Source of the DNA: Hibiscus mutabilis
Taxonomy: Eukaryota; Streptophyta; Magnoliopsida; Malvales; Malvaceae
DNA: 64,000 bases
Assembly (NCBI GenBank): GCA_019671005.1
Contig: CM033714.1
Span: 84,683,909-84,747,908, forward strand
Reading direction: 5' to 3'
The position numbers were made by a program, and so were the translations under genes. The notes under the pieces were generated by a model. It ran no database searches and was not told where the DNA came from. It was given only the letters and a program-made list of their open reading frames with translations. This document shows, piece after piece, positions 10,940 to 21,568 of the stretch; within the stretch, counting starts at the first letter, position 1, and every line of letters starts with the position of its first letter.

Positions 10940-13900
10940 TGGTGCAATGACCTTAGCTAAAATCTTTTCTTTTCCCTTTTATCTTGATGTTGAAACTCTT
11001 GGTCTTGGAACTGTTGGTGTTGAGACTCTTGGTGTTGGAACTCTTGGTGAAACTGTTGGTGTTGGAACTCTAAGTGAAACTCTTGGTGTTGGAACAATAG
11101 GTTGTGGCACATTATCCTCAACTTCAGAATGAATTGGTTCTTAAGGTATTGATTCACTAGCATTTTTCACATTGCCCTGCAAACAAACAGTACACACTTA
11201 AAATTAAAATAAGGGATATAAAGAATAGTATCAAACATTTCAACTTACAGATTATTGGTTTTTAGTTGGACATGTTCTTGAATTATGTCCCAACTGAAAA
11301 CACAAAGTGCATTTCATCTTTCTCCCTCCTCTCGTGCTTTTTTTTCTTTGGTCTTCCAATAACTTTTTAGGCAGTGAAGGCTCAATATCACCCAAATTTG
11401 TAGCAGGCCAAAATTTATCCCCAACAAGAGGAGAAATAACACAACTGTAATATTTCTTATACACGTCTTTCTTATAAAAATCACTTATGTATGACTTAAC
11501 TCTATCCTTTTTAAATAGAATCACACATATTGCATGCTTACATGGTATACCAGTCAAGTCCCAATACTTACATGTGCATATTTTTCTTTAATGTCAACAA
11601 CATAGATGTTCCTATTGCATAGAACTTCATACCCATCAGCACCATTCCATGACACATGACAGTATGCACTAAGTTCCCTTTGTTCCTCAATTTTTGCACA
11701 AATTTTGGGACAAATTGAGTTTATTCACTTCATGCATGTAGTTTTGTCTTTAACAATCCTATACATAACATGATGTCTTATTTCCTCAAACATAGAAATG
11801 ATAGACATATGTCTAGATCCTATTAATCTAGCATTAAAAGCCTCAGCTATGTTATTATCAACAAAGTCACACAAGCTTCTAGTTGAGAAAAATGTCTTGC
11901 TCCAGTGTGTTGGATCTTTCTTCAACATATCTGACAATGCTTTATCTTTAACCCCACTTAATGCAGCTGCATGTTGCCTGAAATCAGCTTCTGAAGTTGC
12001 CTTACTACAACTCCAAAACAGCTTATGAAGCTCTGAACTTTTATGCATCTTTTTCTAAATAGCAAACCAATGTCTAACACATAATCTATACTCAACTTCT
12101 GGAATAACAGAACCAACAACTTCAATTAAACCCTACAAGGAAAATGAATTAGTTACTACAACTTATTAAGAATAATCACATGAATTGAATATACATGACA
12201 ACAACTTTTACTAACCTTTTGCATATCACTCATTATTATAAATCTTTCACCATTCATCATATGAAGATCTATTCTTAGATTCTCTAAAAGCCATTCCCAA
12301 GAGTATTTTGTTTCACTCTCTACCAGTGCTCATACAATAGGATACATTTGGTTGTTAGCATTCCTTCCCACAACCACCAATAATGCTCCTTCCAACATCT
12401 CATTAAGAAAACATCCATCCAAACTCACAAAAGGCCTACAAAATTCTCTAAACCCCTTTTGCATAGCACCAAAACCGACATAAAGCCTTCTGAATCTTGT
12501 CTTATGATTTGGAGTAGGCCTTCTACCATTAAATCAATAGTCACATCACTATCTGCCCTCTTCAAAGCATTTGCATAGTCGAATAACCTCTGAAACTCGT
12601 ACTTGTGATTCTTAGTAATTTCTTCTTTAGCCAAGTCCTCACCTCTTCTACAAACTCCACTGGACAAGTCAACCTTCAGTTCCTTCTTTGCAAGTTTAAC
12701 CATCTCGTGCAATTTTAAATTAGGTATAATTCAAAGCTTAGGCAAAAAAATGCTCATCAATGACCTCATAACTTGCCATAGAGTTCTTGAATGTAATAAA
12801 GCATGTATGAGTATCCTTAAAAGTTTTTACCTTATACTGGTCATCACTCGAATCTATAGAAGCATAGATAGGCCTGTAAAAGAACCGAACGAACACGAAC
12901 GAAGGTGCGTTCTTGTTCGTTCGTTTAACTTTAACCAAACAAATGAACGACCACGAACATAAACGAACAAAAAATTTCTTGTTCGTGTTTGTTCGTTAAG
13001 GAATGTAGCTTGTTTGTGTTCGTTCATGTTCATTTAAATGATAAACGAACATAAAGGAAGACAAACGAACATAAATAACATATATAATGTGTTAAATATT
13101 TAATATTTTGGGTTAAATCGATTAATTCAGTTAATTAACCGATTTTAAGTCGATTTAATCGATAATTGAAATTTAAAAAACTCTTAATCATTAGTTGAAA
13201 CCTAAAATTATCTAACAGATTAACCAATTTTGTTTTGGTTTGGTCAGTTAGCTCGGTTTAACTGAACAATGAACACCCATAGCCGATAAGAATGAAGTTT
13301 TTAACGAGTCATAAAATAGGACCTGCTAACTCGAATAACTTGAAATTTTTTGACTCGACTTGAATCGACTTGATCTAATGCTCACCCTTAAACATATGTG
13401 AATAAATTTAAACAAACATAAATGAAAAAAATAAACGAACGGATTATCGAACATAAATGAATGAACGAGTCATCTGTTCGTGTTCGTTTATTTAATTAAA
13501 TGAACAAAAAATCTTATTCATGTACGTTCATTTAATAAATAAGTGAACATAAGCGAACTTTTTACCGAACGGTTTATTGATTGATCGGTTCGTTTATAGC
13601 CTTAAGCATAGATGGTCCATAGACAACCCCTTTCACGCACAACCCTAGTCTTGTCTCGATCATTCTTAGAAAGCCTAAAATCAAATCTTTTGGCAATAGC
13701 AAACTTGGTCAACAATGCTTTGAGCTATTTACTGCTATCAAAAATCATCCCAAGCTGGAAACTTGGAACTTTGTCAGTAAGGTCAAAATAACACTTTGTG
13801 TTCTTCTTGCAAACCACCTCACTATCATCATCAGTCTCATAACTCCCTAGATCTAATGAATCTAGGTAATCAATTTCACTTGCAGATCTAGTTTCACTTC

Positions 13901-14709
13901 TAGCCTTACTTGACTCACATTTTCTTCTTTTTCTTCACTAAACTCCCTTTTTTTTAACTTGTTGGATAAGCTCTTCGATTTCTGTATTAACTAGAAACCG
14001 TCTTTTACTCCTATCTTTCTATGCTGCACTCAGCTTAAAACTTTTAAAGTGGCTATGTATTTCTTGCAGCTCCTCATCATCCCTGTCACTAACCCACTCA
14101 ACATCTTTTAATGGCTCTTCTTTTTCTTGTTCAACAGGTTCATCTTCTTCAACAGGTTCATCTTTAACTCTCTCATCAGTTTCAGGTAGATCATCACCCA
14201 CTTCATTTATAACATTATCAAACTCATTACTAGTCTTAGTGGGCCCATCAGAGTTTAAGTTATTCAAACCCTCACCATTATGTCCCTTATCCTCTTTACT
14301 TACAATTTTGTCCTCATCAATAGTGTTATTCCCATTATGTCCCTCCTCATATGGCAAACTTGATGCTAGTAGTGACAGTAGGGGCTCACTAAAATCTGCA
14401 ACATCAACAACATAATTTACAAATATATGCATCTTCCCTTCATCTAACCATTGTCTAATTAGCTCGTTGAAGGATTTAATATCAGCACAACACTAAACCA
14501 TCAGCTAAAATACAACCTGATGTTAAATAATACAAAATTTTAACACTCTTATACCCTGCTTCTACTACCATTTTACACAAATCACCATGTGACATTAAAT
14601 CAGGGTGCATTGCCCATTCTACTACTATACCACCAAAATAATTAACATTCAGAATTTTTAACAAATGAACCACCAAATGTATGCATAAAGGGAGCTTTGT
14701 TAAAGCCAT
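10940..14709 (-). pseudogene. MuDR-type MULE transposase, frameshifted and interrupted
   Basis: Domains in order on the minus strand: a PB1-like N-terminal domain (from the ATG at 14709; motif NYFGGIVVEWAMHP, then KILYYLTSGCILADGL); an acidic linker (Glu/Asp-rich, 14030-14350); the MuDR N-terminal DNA-binding domain (LTKFAIAKRFDFRLSKND near 13710, then KVKTFKDTHTC near 12830); the MULE DDE domain (SLDGCFLNEMLEGALLVVVG near 12400, FIIMSDMQK near 12235, TSEADFRQHAAALSG near 11990); a SWIM zinc finger (C-x-C, then GIPCKHA near 11540); a CCHC knuckle (CTLCFQLGHNSRTC near 11285); and a proline/valine-rich tail of VPTPR repeats (10985-11100). The frame shifts near 14480, several stops occur between 12000 and 12740, and a 734-bp element splits the DNA-binding domain. 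The transposase is dead but recognisable along its length. Confidence 0.85.
12870..13603. mobile_element. 734-bp GTTCGT-rich element inserted in the transposase
   Basis: Flanked by a perfect 10-bp direct repeat AAGCATAGAT (12860-12869 and 13604-13613), the duplication length expected of Mutator-type insertions. The ends form an imperfect inverted repeat (AGGCCTGTAAAAGAACCGA against AAGGCTATAAACGAACCGA reversed). Subterminal regions are packed with GAACGAACACGAACG and TTCGTTTA-like motifs in opposite orientations. The interior (about 13095-13390) has other repeat text such as 'gttaattaaccgatttt' and 'gactcgacttgaatcgactt'. Removing it and one TSD closes the MULE frame through the Tyr-Ala-Ser codons of the DNA-binding domain. 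Confidence 0.85.
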
Positions 14710-15355
14710 TCTCAACTGAATTAAAAAACAACAACCAAGTTTAGATAGTATACAAGTTGGACGAATATACAATAATGAAAATACGTGTATTGTCACATTC
14801 AGTTTACACAAGAAGAAAATGAGTGTACACTAACAAAGCTGACTTCTTTTATCACCACTGCCACGTGAAAAGAGAGAAAAGAAAACTTACACTTTTACAT
14901 AAACATGTTATTTCACCATCAACATCAAGAAAATATAATTTGAGTTTTTTTTTTCCAAACTCTATGAATCGAGTAACACATGATTTTCAAATAACTTCCA
15001 TAAAAAATTGTTCAAAATCATTAACAAACAAACAAAACAATCAGAAAATAAATGCAGGTAAAAAATGAAATCAATTTTTTCAAAAAAATTATGAACCCTA
15101 AAATTCTTCAGTCTTATTTCTTCTGTTGAACACTTCAGTTGGAGTTGGAGTTGGAGTAGTCTTCAAGTATTATTTGAATGCTTCAACGAAATCAAAAAAG
15201 TTTCAATATAATCAAAAGTGAGTCATGATTTTTTGATTCAATAACAAACAAGAAAAAGGAACAGGAAGAGTTTCAGAAAAAATGAAAAAATTGAAGACAA
15301 AAAAACATTCTGAAAAAACTAAACAAAGATTAAATGTTTCGTGTTATTCAAGATA
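14710..15355. other. MULE 5' untranslated region of the transposase
   Basis: Between the transposase start and the right TIR. It contains A-rich text and a short GGAGTT tandem ('gttggagttggagttggag', 15137-15156). No protein-coding frame is supported; the 81-aa open frame at 14823-15068 has no recognisable domain. Confidence 0.45.
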
Positions 15356-15544
15356 ATATTTTTATTTAATTTTTATTTTAATTATTAAGAAAAGGAAAAT
15401 TTGCAGCGGTGCCCTTGAAGATGTTTTCTCTGATTTTTTTTAAATAAAGTCACATGTCGTTTTATAATAGAGCCACGTGTCCCTTCACGTGACAGGATAA
15501 CGGCATTAGGGGTTGGGGGCACTTTGAATGACGGAGTAAAACTT
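15356..15544 (-). repeat. Right terminal inverted repeat of the MULE
   Basis: Partner of 7066-7247. It includes ACATGTCGTTTTATAATAGA, CCACGTGTCCCTTCACGTGA and GGCACTTTGAATGACGGAGT. The match stops at 'gtaaaactt', and the outer ~85 bp found on the left side are absent here. Confidence 0.85.
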
Positions 15545-16204
15545 TAATAATATTTTTTATATTATTTTTTTATTAAATAAATATTCACTTGATAAAAATT
15601 ATTTTTTAAATTTAATTTACAGTAGATATGAGTGAAGATTAATTTGGTAAACAAATGAGGAATAGCACATATGATGTACTTTTTCCATATGTTGAGATTT
15701 AAAAATTTATTAAGAGTTGTCTAATGAGTTTGAATTTAGTTAGCGTAGTTAACATTGTATTATATAAAAAGATATGAAATACATAATATATCATTATTTA
15801 TGAGTGGAAAGTGATTTAAAATTTATTAAGAGTTTTCGACATTTTAATATATCATCATTGTTACGATATATAAAAAGTCGTGAGATCAAATATTTAAGGG
15901 TTTAATATCTTTTAATTTAATTTATTAATTAAGAAAATTTTGGATAGTATATATATTGTACATTTATTATTAAAAAATAATTTAGATATTATATAACTAA
16001 TCATTAAATTTTTTAAAGATATATATATATATATTAAGGACTTTTTTCACGAATTGGAATTATTAAAATAAATTATTAATACCTTTCATCAAAAAAATTA
16101 TTAAAACCTAATATAATAACATTAAATAAAATAACATTTTATCTAAAATATGATTGATTTTATTCAAAATTCAAGTAAAAATAAAGTTGAAATTTATAAT
16201 AATA
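15545..16204. other. AT-rich intergenic DNA
   Basis: Extremely AT-rich with short TA runs (for example 16019-16035). No gene or defined repeat seen. Confidence 0.5.
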
Positions 16205-16860
16205 ATTAGGGTTTTAAATGAATCGAGTTCGAATGAACAAAATTTTGTTTATGTTCATTTAAAATGTTAAACTTGTGTTCATTTATTTTTTAAATATATG
16301 TGTTCATGTTCGTTTTATATTCGCTAATATTTTTTTAATATATTGGTGTGATTGTATGATAGTATTTGTTCTTTACTCTTAGCCTTTTGAAAATGCGCAC
16401 ACACACCGAGCATATTACGCAACTCGAGCCCATGTCACCTATGAGGAACAACATCATCATTTACCACTGGGACCACTGAATAGGTTCAATATATCCGTAA
16501 ATATTAAAAGAACACGTTGATGAATATGTTCATGAACACATAATTGAACAAGTCTATGGACAATTTAAATATGTTTATGAATAACAAACAAACAAACCAT
16601 ATATAAACATATTATTTATTTTTAGATATAATACTCAAACATAAATATCAATAATTATATTGAAAATAAAATAAACATAAATATTTTCAAATATATTTTA
16701 TAAGAAAAATATAAACTTTAAATAAACAAGCTTATAAATTAACTAATAAATGAATTTACACACATATTAGCGAATAAATTTGTTCGTGTACATAAACGAA
16801 CCTATCACACATCTGTTCAAACTCGTTCGCCTATTTAGACGAATGCGTTTTTTTTATACT
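16205..16860. mobile_element. GTTCGTTTA-rich element, copy 3, with SINE-like insert
   Basis: Left part (16215-16330) has 'gaatcgagttcgaatgaac' and 'gtttatgttcattt' motifs. The right part (16500-16850) has the inverse forms ('gttcgtgtacataaacgaac', 'aactcgttcgcc'). This is the same arrangement as 12870-13603. The middle (about 16385-16500) reads on the minus strand as a SINE-like unit with CAGTGGTAAATG and, further on, GGGCTCGAGTT, resembling A and B boxes of tRNA-derived SINEs. Ends are approximate. Confidence 0.5.
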
Positions 16861-17004
16861 CGCTGATTAACTTAACAAACAAATTTATAAGAAATAATAG
16901 GTAAACGATTTGTGAGTAGGTCGGTGGTCGCTTTGTTCTTTTAAATCCTAACAATAATATCATGAAGTTACTTAAAATAAGTAATCTTTTATTTAAAGTT
17001 AAAG

Positions 17005-18115
17005 GGCTAATTTTGCCTATATAGTAATATGAAATCAGCAATGTTACTCCTAATTTTTTTCTTGTAATTTTGCTCTCAAAGTTATTCAATTATAACAATT
17101 TTACCTTTTGACCGATGCTGACGAAACAATTTTGCTCTCGAAGTCATTCATGCAATTTTATCATCGAAGTCATTCTTGCACTCGGTTTATTTAGTTTTTG
17201 AATAAAATTAGATAAATAATTTATTTTTTCAAGCTGAACTTTTATAAAAAAAATATATGAAGAATTAATTAACAAATTGGTGTAAATATTATTTGGATCT
17301 CTAGTAATTTTAAAAATAAGTAAAGTGAGAACTCTCACTAAAAATCAAAATATTCTTCATTTTTTTTAAAAAATATAAACTTAATAAAAATAAAAATTAA
17401 TATAAAAATTAAAATGTATTAGGAATTATAAAATAATAAAAATATAAATATAAAAATTAAAATGTATTAAAAATAAACAATTTCATCAAATGATATAAAT
17501 ATAAATATAAATATAAAGTTATAAATATAAAAAAATTAAATTTAAAAATATTTATAAAACTCATTGAAAAATTTTAAACTGTTTTTGTTATGTTTTCCTT
17601 AAACATATTTTTAATGGAATAATCTTTCCATTAGAGTAGAAAAGCGAAAAAAAATATAATGAAATTGTTCAATTTGTTAATACTTTATAAATACTTTTTA
17701 ATTTTTATATTTTATTATTTTATAATTTCTAATAAATTTTAATATTTATATTAATTTTCATTTTTAATAAAATTTTTAGATATCATATTTATTTTTATTA
17801 AGTTTATAAATTTTTTAAAAATTAAAGAATATTTTTATATATTTTATTTGTTAAAGTTCAACTAAAAAAACTATTATTCAATTTTATTTAAAAATTAAAT
17901 AAACCAAGAATAAAATTGCTACAATTGAATGATTTTATGGACAAAATTACTCCGTCAGTACCGTTAACTGTCGCGTTAGCACTTTAACGGTTAACATCGA
18001 TCAAAGGACAAAATTACTGTAATTGAATGACTTCAAAAATAAAATTATAAAAAAATAAGGACAATATTACTGATTTCAGATTATTATACGAGCAAATTTG
18101 ATCATTTAATTTTTA
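17005..18115. mobile_element. 1.1-kb foldback element upstream of IPGA1
   Basis: The outer arms (about 17005-17230 and 17870-18115) are inverted repeats: 'gaaatcagcaatgttactcc' against 'gaaatcagtaatattgtcc' reversed, 'aaagttattcaattataaca' against 'gaagtcattcaattacagta' reversed. The AT-rich inner parts (17340-17560 and 17640-17860) also mirror each other. It is non-coding, and a transcript across it could form a long hairpin. It ends about 430 bp before the IPGA1 start codon. Confidence 0.65.
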
Positions 18116-18546
18116 CTTAAATATAATAAATTTAAAATGATTTTTAAATAAGAATTAAATAATTATTTAAAAAAATTGAATTTACCTTCTTTGTTTTTGT
18201 TGTTATTGTTTTTTTTTTCCTTTTTTAAACTAGATCTAGGAAAAGAAGACCGTTCCTCCATTTTTTTGTACCTTTCTATTCTTTTTTCCTGTTCTTTAAT
18301 TCAGAGTTGTTTCCCTCTCTTATTCTGTCTCACTCTCTCGTCTCCTTCATTTAACGTTCTTTCCTTTTTCTTCCCCTGTTTTTAATTACTCAAATTTTCA
18401 CAAATTCCAAAGTTTACTACTGTCTGAAAAACCAACCAGACAAGGACGTTGGTTTGGTATCCTTCTCTTTCTTACAGATCACAAATTAGAGGATCCAAAC
18501 CAAAACCATAGAAAAGTGTAAAAGAAACTGAAAACTAACCTTATCA
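18116..18546 (+). promoter_or_regulatory. Proximal promoter / 5' UTR of the IPGA1-like gene
   Basis: Between the foldback and the start codon. A long pyrimidine-rich tract (18183-18400, TTTCTTTT, CTCTCTCGTCTCC) is typical of plant core promoters and leaders. No clear TATA box was identified. The transcript start cannot be fixed from sequence alone. Confidence 0.4.
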
Positions 18547-21500
18547 ATGGTGGCCGGTAAGGTTAGATTAGCAATGGGTTTGCAAAAATCACCTTCGAAC
18601 CCAAAGCATGAAACTTCATCGAAACCGCCATTGCCATCTCCAAGCTCAGGTAACAAAACCAACAACACTTCCCAAAAATCCGGTTTCTCACGTTCGTTTG
18701 GTGTTTATTTCCCTCGATCCTCAGCCCAAGTTCAGCCTCGTCCACCAGATGTCACCGAGCTCCTCCGGTTGGTCGAAGAGTTGAGGGAACGAGAGTCCAG
18801 GCTCAAAACTGAGCTTCTCGAGCACAAGCTTTTGAAAGAATCCGCGGCCATTGTTCCCGTGCTGGAAAACGAGATCGTCGTTAAAAAAACGGAGTTGGAA
18901 CGAGCTTTGGAAGAGGTGGAGAGGTTGAGAAAAGGAAACGAGATGTTGAAAACAGAGGTGGAGGAGATGAAGGGAAAGATTGAAGAAGAAAGGGGGCAGA
19001 GGAAGAAGAAAGTGAGGGCAATGGAGGAAGAGATAGCGGAGCTGAAGAAAACTGTGTCGTCTTGCTCTGATCGTAATGGTGGTAAGGCGGAGATTGCGGC
19101 GGAGAGCGACGAATTGATTTCGTCTTCGCAGCAGTTTCAAGGGTTAGTGGAAGTGAGTGTGAAGTTAAATCTGATTAAGAATTTGAAGAGAAACAATCAT
19201 AACGGTAAATGTACGAACGCCATTGTTTTTAGTGCTTTGAATAATGAGAAAACTGAGAGCTTGGAGTTCAAAACAGAGGAACTCGAAACAGAGAGACGCA
19301 GACACTCGAGGTCTAACTCAGACGAACTCGTCGAGTCGACTAGTGTTAACGTCAGATCTCGTGTTCCTAGAGTTCCAAAACCACCGCCGAGACCTTCGTC
19401 GTCGTCGTCGTCGTCATCGTCATCTTCAGCCTCGTCTACGTCATCCAATGAATCCAGAGAGAAGCAAACTTCCTCACCACCGCCACCACCTCCGCCTCCT
19501 CCAGCACAAGTGGCAGCATTCAAGCAAGTTGCACCTCCTCCACCGCCGCCTCCACCTATAAAGGCTATCGCGCCGCCACCTCCACCGCCGCCTCAGAAGG
19601 GAATGAGGACAATTGCGACAAAAGTGAGGAGAGTTCCGGAGGTTGTGGAGTTCTATCACTCGCTTATGCGTAGGGACTCAAAAAGAGAGGCCGGTGGCTG
19701 TACCGTGCCGGAGGCTTTACCGGCAACCGCCAATTCAAGGGATATGATAGGGGAGATTGAGAACCGGTCGGCTTACTTGCTCGCGGTGAGTTTCGAGTTT
19801 TAGTTGTGTTTTAATTTATTCACGATAATGCCACTGTGACAGCGTGGTTCTTTGTGTCAGTGTCAACCGACTAGTCGTTGAGGACTTCATTGCTTTCGTT
19901 TGGTTCATTTCTTGTAGATAAGACAGCATTTACATATAATGTGGGACTTTGAAAAAGAGAGTAAATTTGATTTTGGAATTTAAACTAGTCTGAATTTCAA
20001 ATAACAACGTACACATTTGCCACCATTGTCCTCAGCTTCATGTAGACATTCAGAATCTGATTTTCTTTTCTTTGTGCTAACAGATAAAGACAGATGTGGA
20101 AACACAAGGAGATTTCATAAGGTTTCTGATCAAAGAAGTTGAGAATGCTGCATTTACAGACATTGAAGATGTTGTTCCTTTTGTTAAATGGCTGGACGAT
20201 GAGCTCTCCTACTTGGTACATTCATGCCATATTATCCACATTCTTTTTTTTTATTATCATTTTTTAAGTATTTGATGAGCATACGCTTGAATCTTTGTTC
20301 TTATAATTAGTGCTTTCATCTTTTATTTTAGGTGGATGAAAGGGCAGTGCTAAAACATTTTGATTGGCCGGAGCAGAAGGCCGATGCATTGCGCGAGGCC
20401 GCCTTTGGGTATTGTGATCTCAAGAAACTAGAATCCGAGGCGTCATCGTTTTGCGATGATCCCCGGCAACCTTGCGCACCGGCTCTCAAGAAGATGCAGA
20501 CTTTACTTGAAAAGTATAACTACTCTTTGTAAACTCCTTTCGCTTTTAGTTGTTTTTTTATCAACCTGTTGTTAATTTGATAATCTCGCAGGCTAGAGCA
20601 TGGCGTTTACAACCTCTCCCGAATGAGAGAATCAGCTGCAAACAGATTCAAAGGATTCCATATCCCTATGGGCTGGATGCATGAAACCGGGATTGTATGT
20701 CAGGTAACTTAACGTATATTCGAAATATAATTCATCAAATATATTAAAAAAATAAAATTAAATCAAGTAATTATATATCAAATGTACATCTATACTTTAC
20801 ATTCAAATTCGAATAACATAATATAACATCTGTCGTATTATTTTGACACACTTCACCATGTATCATCATTATATTTTAAGTAGTATTTGCTAGGTGACAA
20901 AAAGGACAGTTAGGCTCTTACTCTTTATTTTCAATGCATGCCTACATGTGAACTCAAAACACATTTCCTTGTTTGGTTCTCTGTGGAATTCATGGAAAAA
21001 AAAGAATTGGATTCTCAATCTTATGATTCCTTATGCATTTTATATGTTACTTGAATTTGAGTGTGATTGCTAGACCCGGACCAATAATGCTTTCTTTACG
21101 GCCTCTGAAACAAACACGAAAGTTCCACGTAATATACGGACCGGTGAAACGAACATTTTCTAGGTGATGAATTACATTTGGTAACTCATAAATATGCCAA
21201 TAAATTGTTGCAGATCAAGCTAGCGTCGGTGAAATTAGCGATGAAGTACATGAGACGAGTGTCTGCAGAGCTTGAAGCAGTTGGGGGTGGACCCGAGGAA
21301 AAGGAGCTGATTGTTCAAGGAGTTAAATTTGCATTCCGTGTACATCAGGTTCATAATAATTCTCATTAATTTATACTACTCGAAATAAAAAACTCTTAAT
21401 TTCTTTTCTTTTTTTCCTTGCACATTTGTTTATCTGTGGCAGTTTGCCGGAGGGTTTGACGTCGAAACAATGAAGGCTTTCCAAGAACTGAGAGACAAAG

Positions 21501-21568
21501 CCAGATCGTGCCATGTTCAATACCAAAACCAGCAACAGAAATATATCTGCAGGTCTACATCTTGCTAG
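18547..21568 (+). CDS. IPGA1: IPGA1-like protein, CHUP1 family, six exons, intact
   Basis: Exons: 18547-19785, 20084-20215, 20332-20513, 20592-20703, 21214-21348, 21443-21568. All introns are GT-AG, and the joined frame is 1926 nt (641 aa). The closest relative I recognise is Arabidopsis AT4G18570 (IPGA1, INCREASED PETAL GROWTH ANISOTROPY 1), of nearly identical length, described as a microtubule-associated protein controlling anisotropic cell expansion; the related CHUP1 anchors chloroplasts to actin. Visible: conserved N-terminus MVAGKVRLAMG, FSRSFGVYFPR (47-57), coiled coil about 68-170, RSRVPRVPKPP (270-280), a serine run (283-298), three proline blocks (311-319, 330-337, 343-349) and the conserved family C-terminal domain from about 356 (KVRRVPEVVEFYHSLMRRDS) to the end. 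The start codon is chosen because the family N-terminus begins there. No disruptions are seen. Confidence 0.95.

Larger units (their letters stand above)
6981..15544. mobile_element. Two-gene Mutator-like element (MULE), decayed
   Basis: Defined by terminal inverted repeats at 7066-7247 and 15356-15544 that enclose a MuDR-type transposase (minus strand, starting near the right TIR) and a GRF zinc-finger gene (plus strand, starting near the left TIR). Removing two younger insertions (8422-10441 plus one TSD; 12870-13603 plus one TSD) leaves about 5.8 kb, a normal size for an autonomous MULE. The left end seems to extend outward to about 6981 ('ttaggataataaca'). The outer ~85 bp has no partner on the right, where the element ends abruptly in AT-rich DNA at 15545, so the right terminus was probably lost and no 9-10-bp target duplication can be read. 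Both genes are broken, so it cannot transpose on its own. Confidence 0.8.

Noticed and set aside
19197..19523. Gly- and Asp-rich minus-strand open frame
   Set aside because: Antisense of the poly-Pro and poly-Ser stretches of IPGA1 exon 1.
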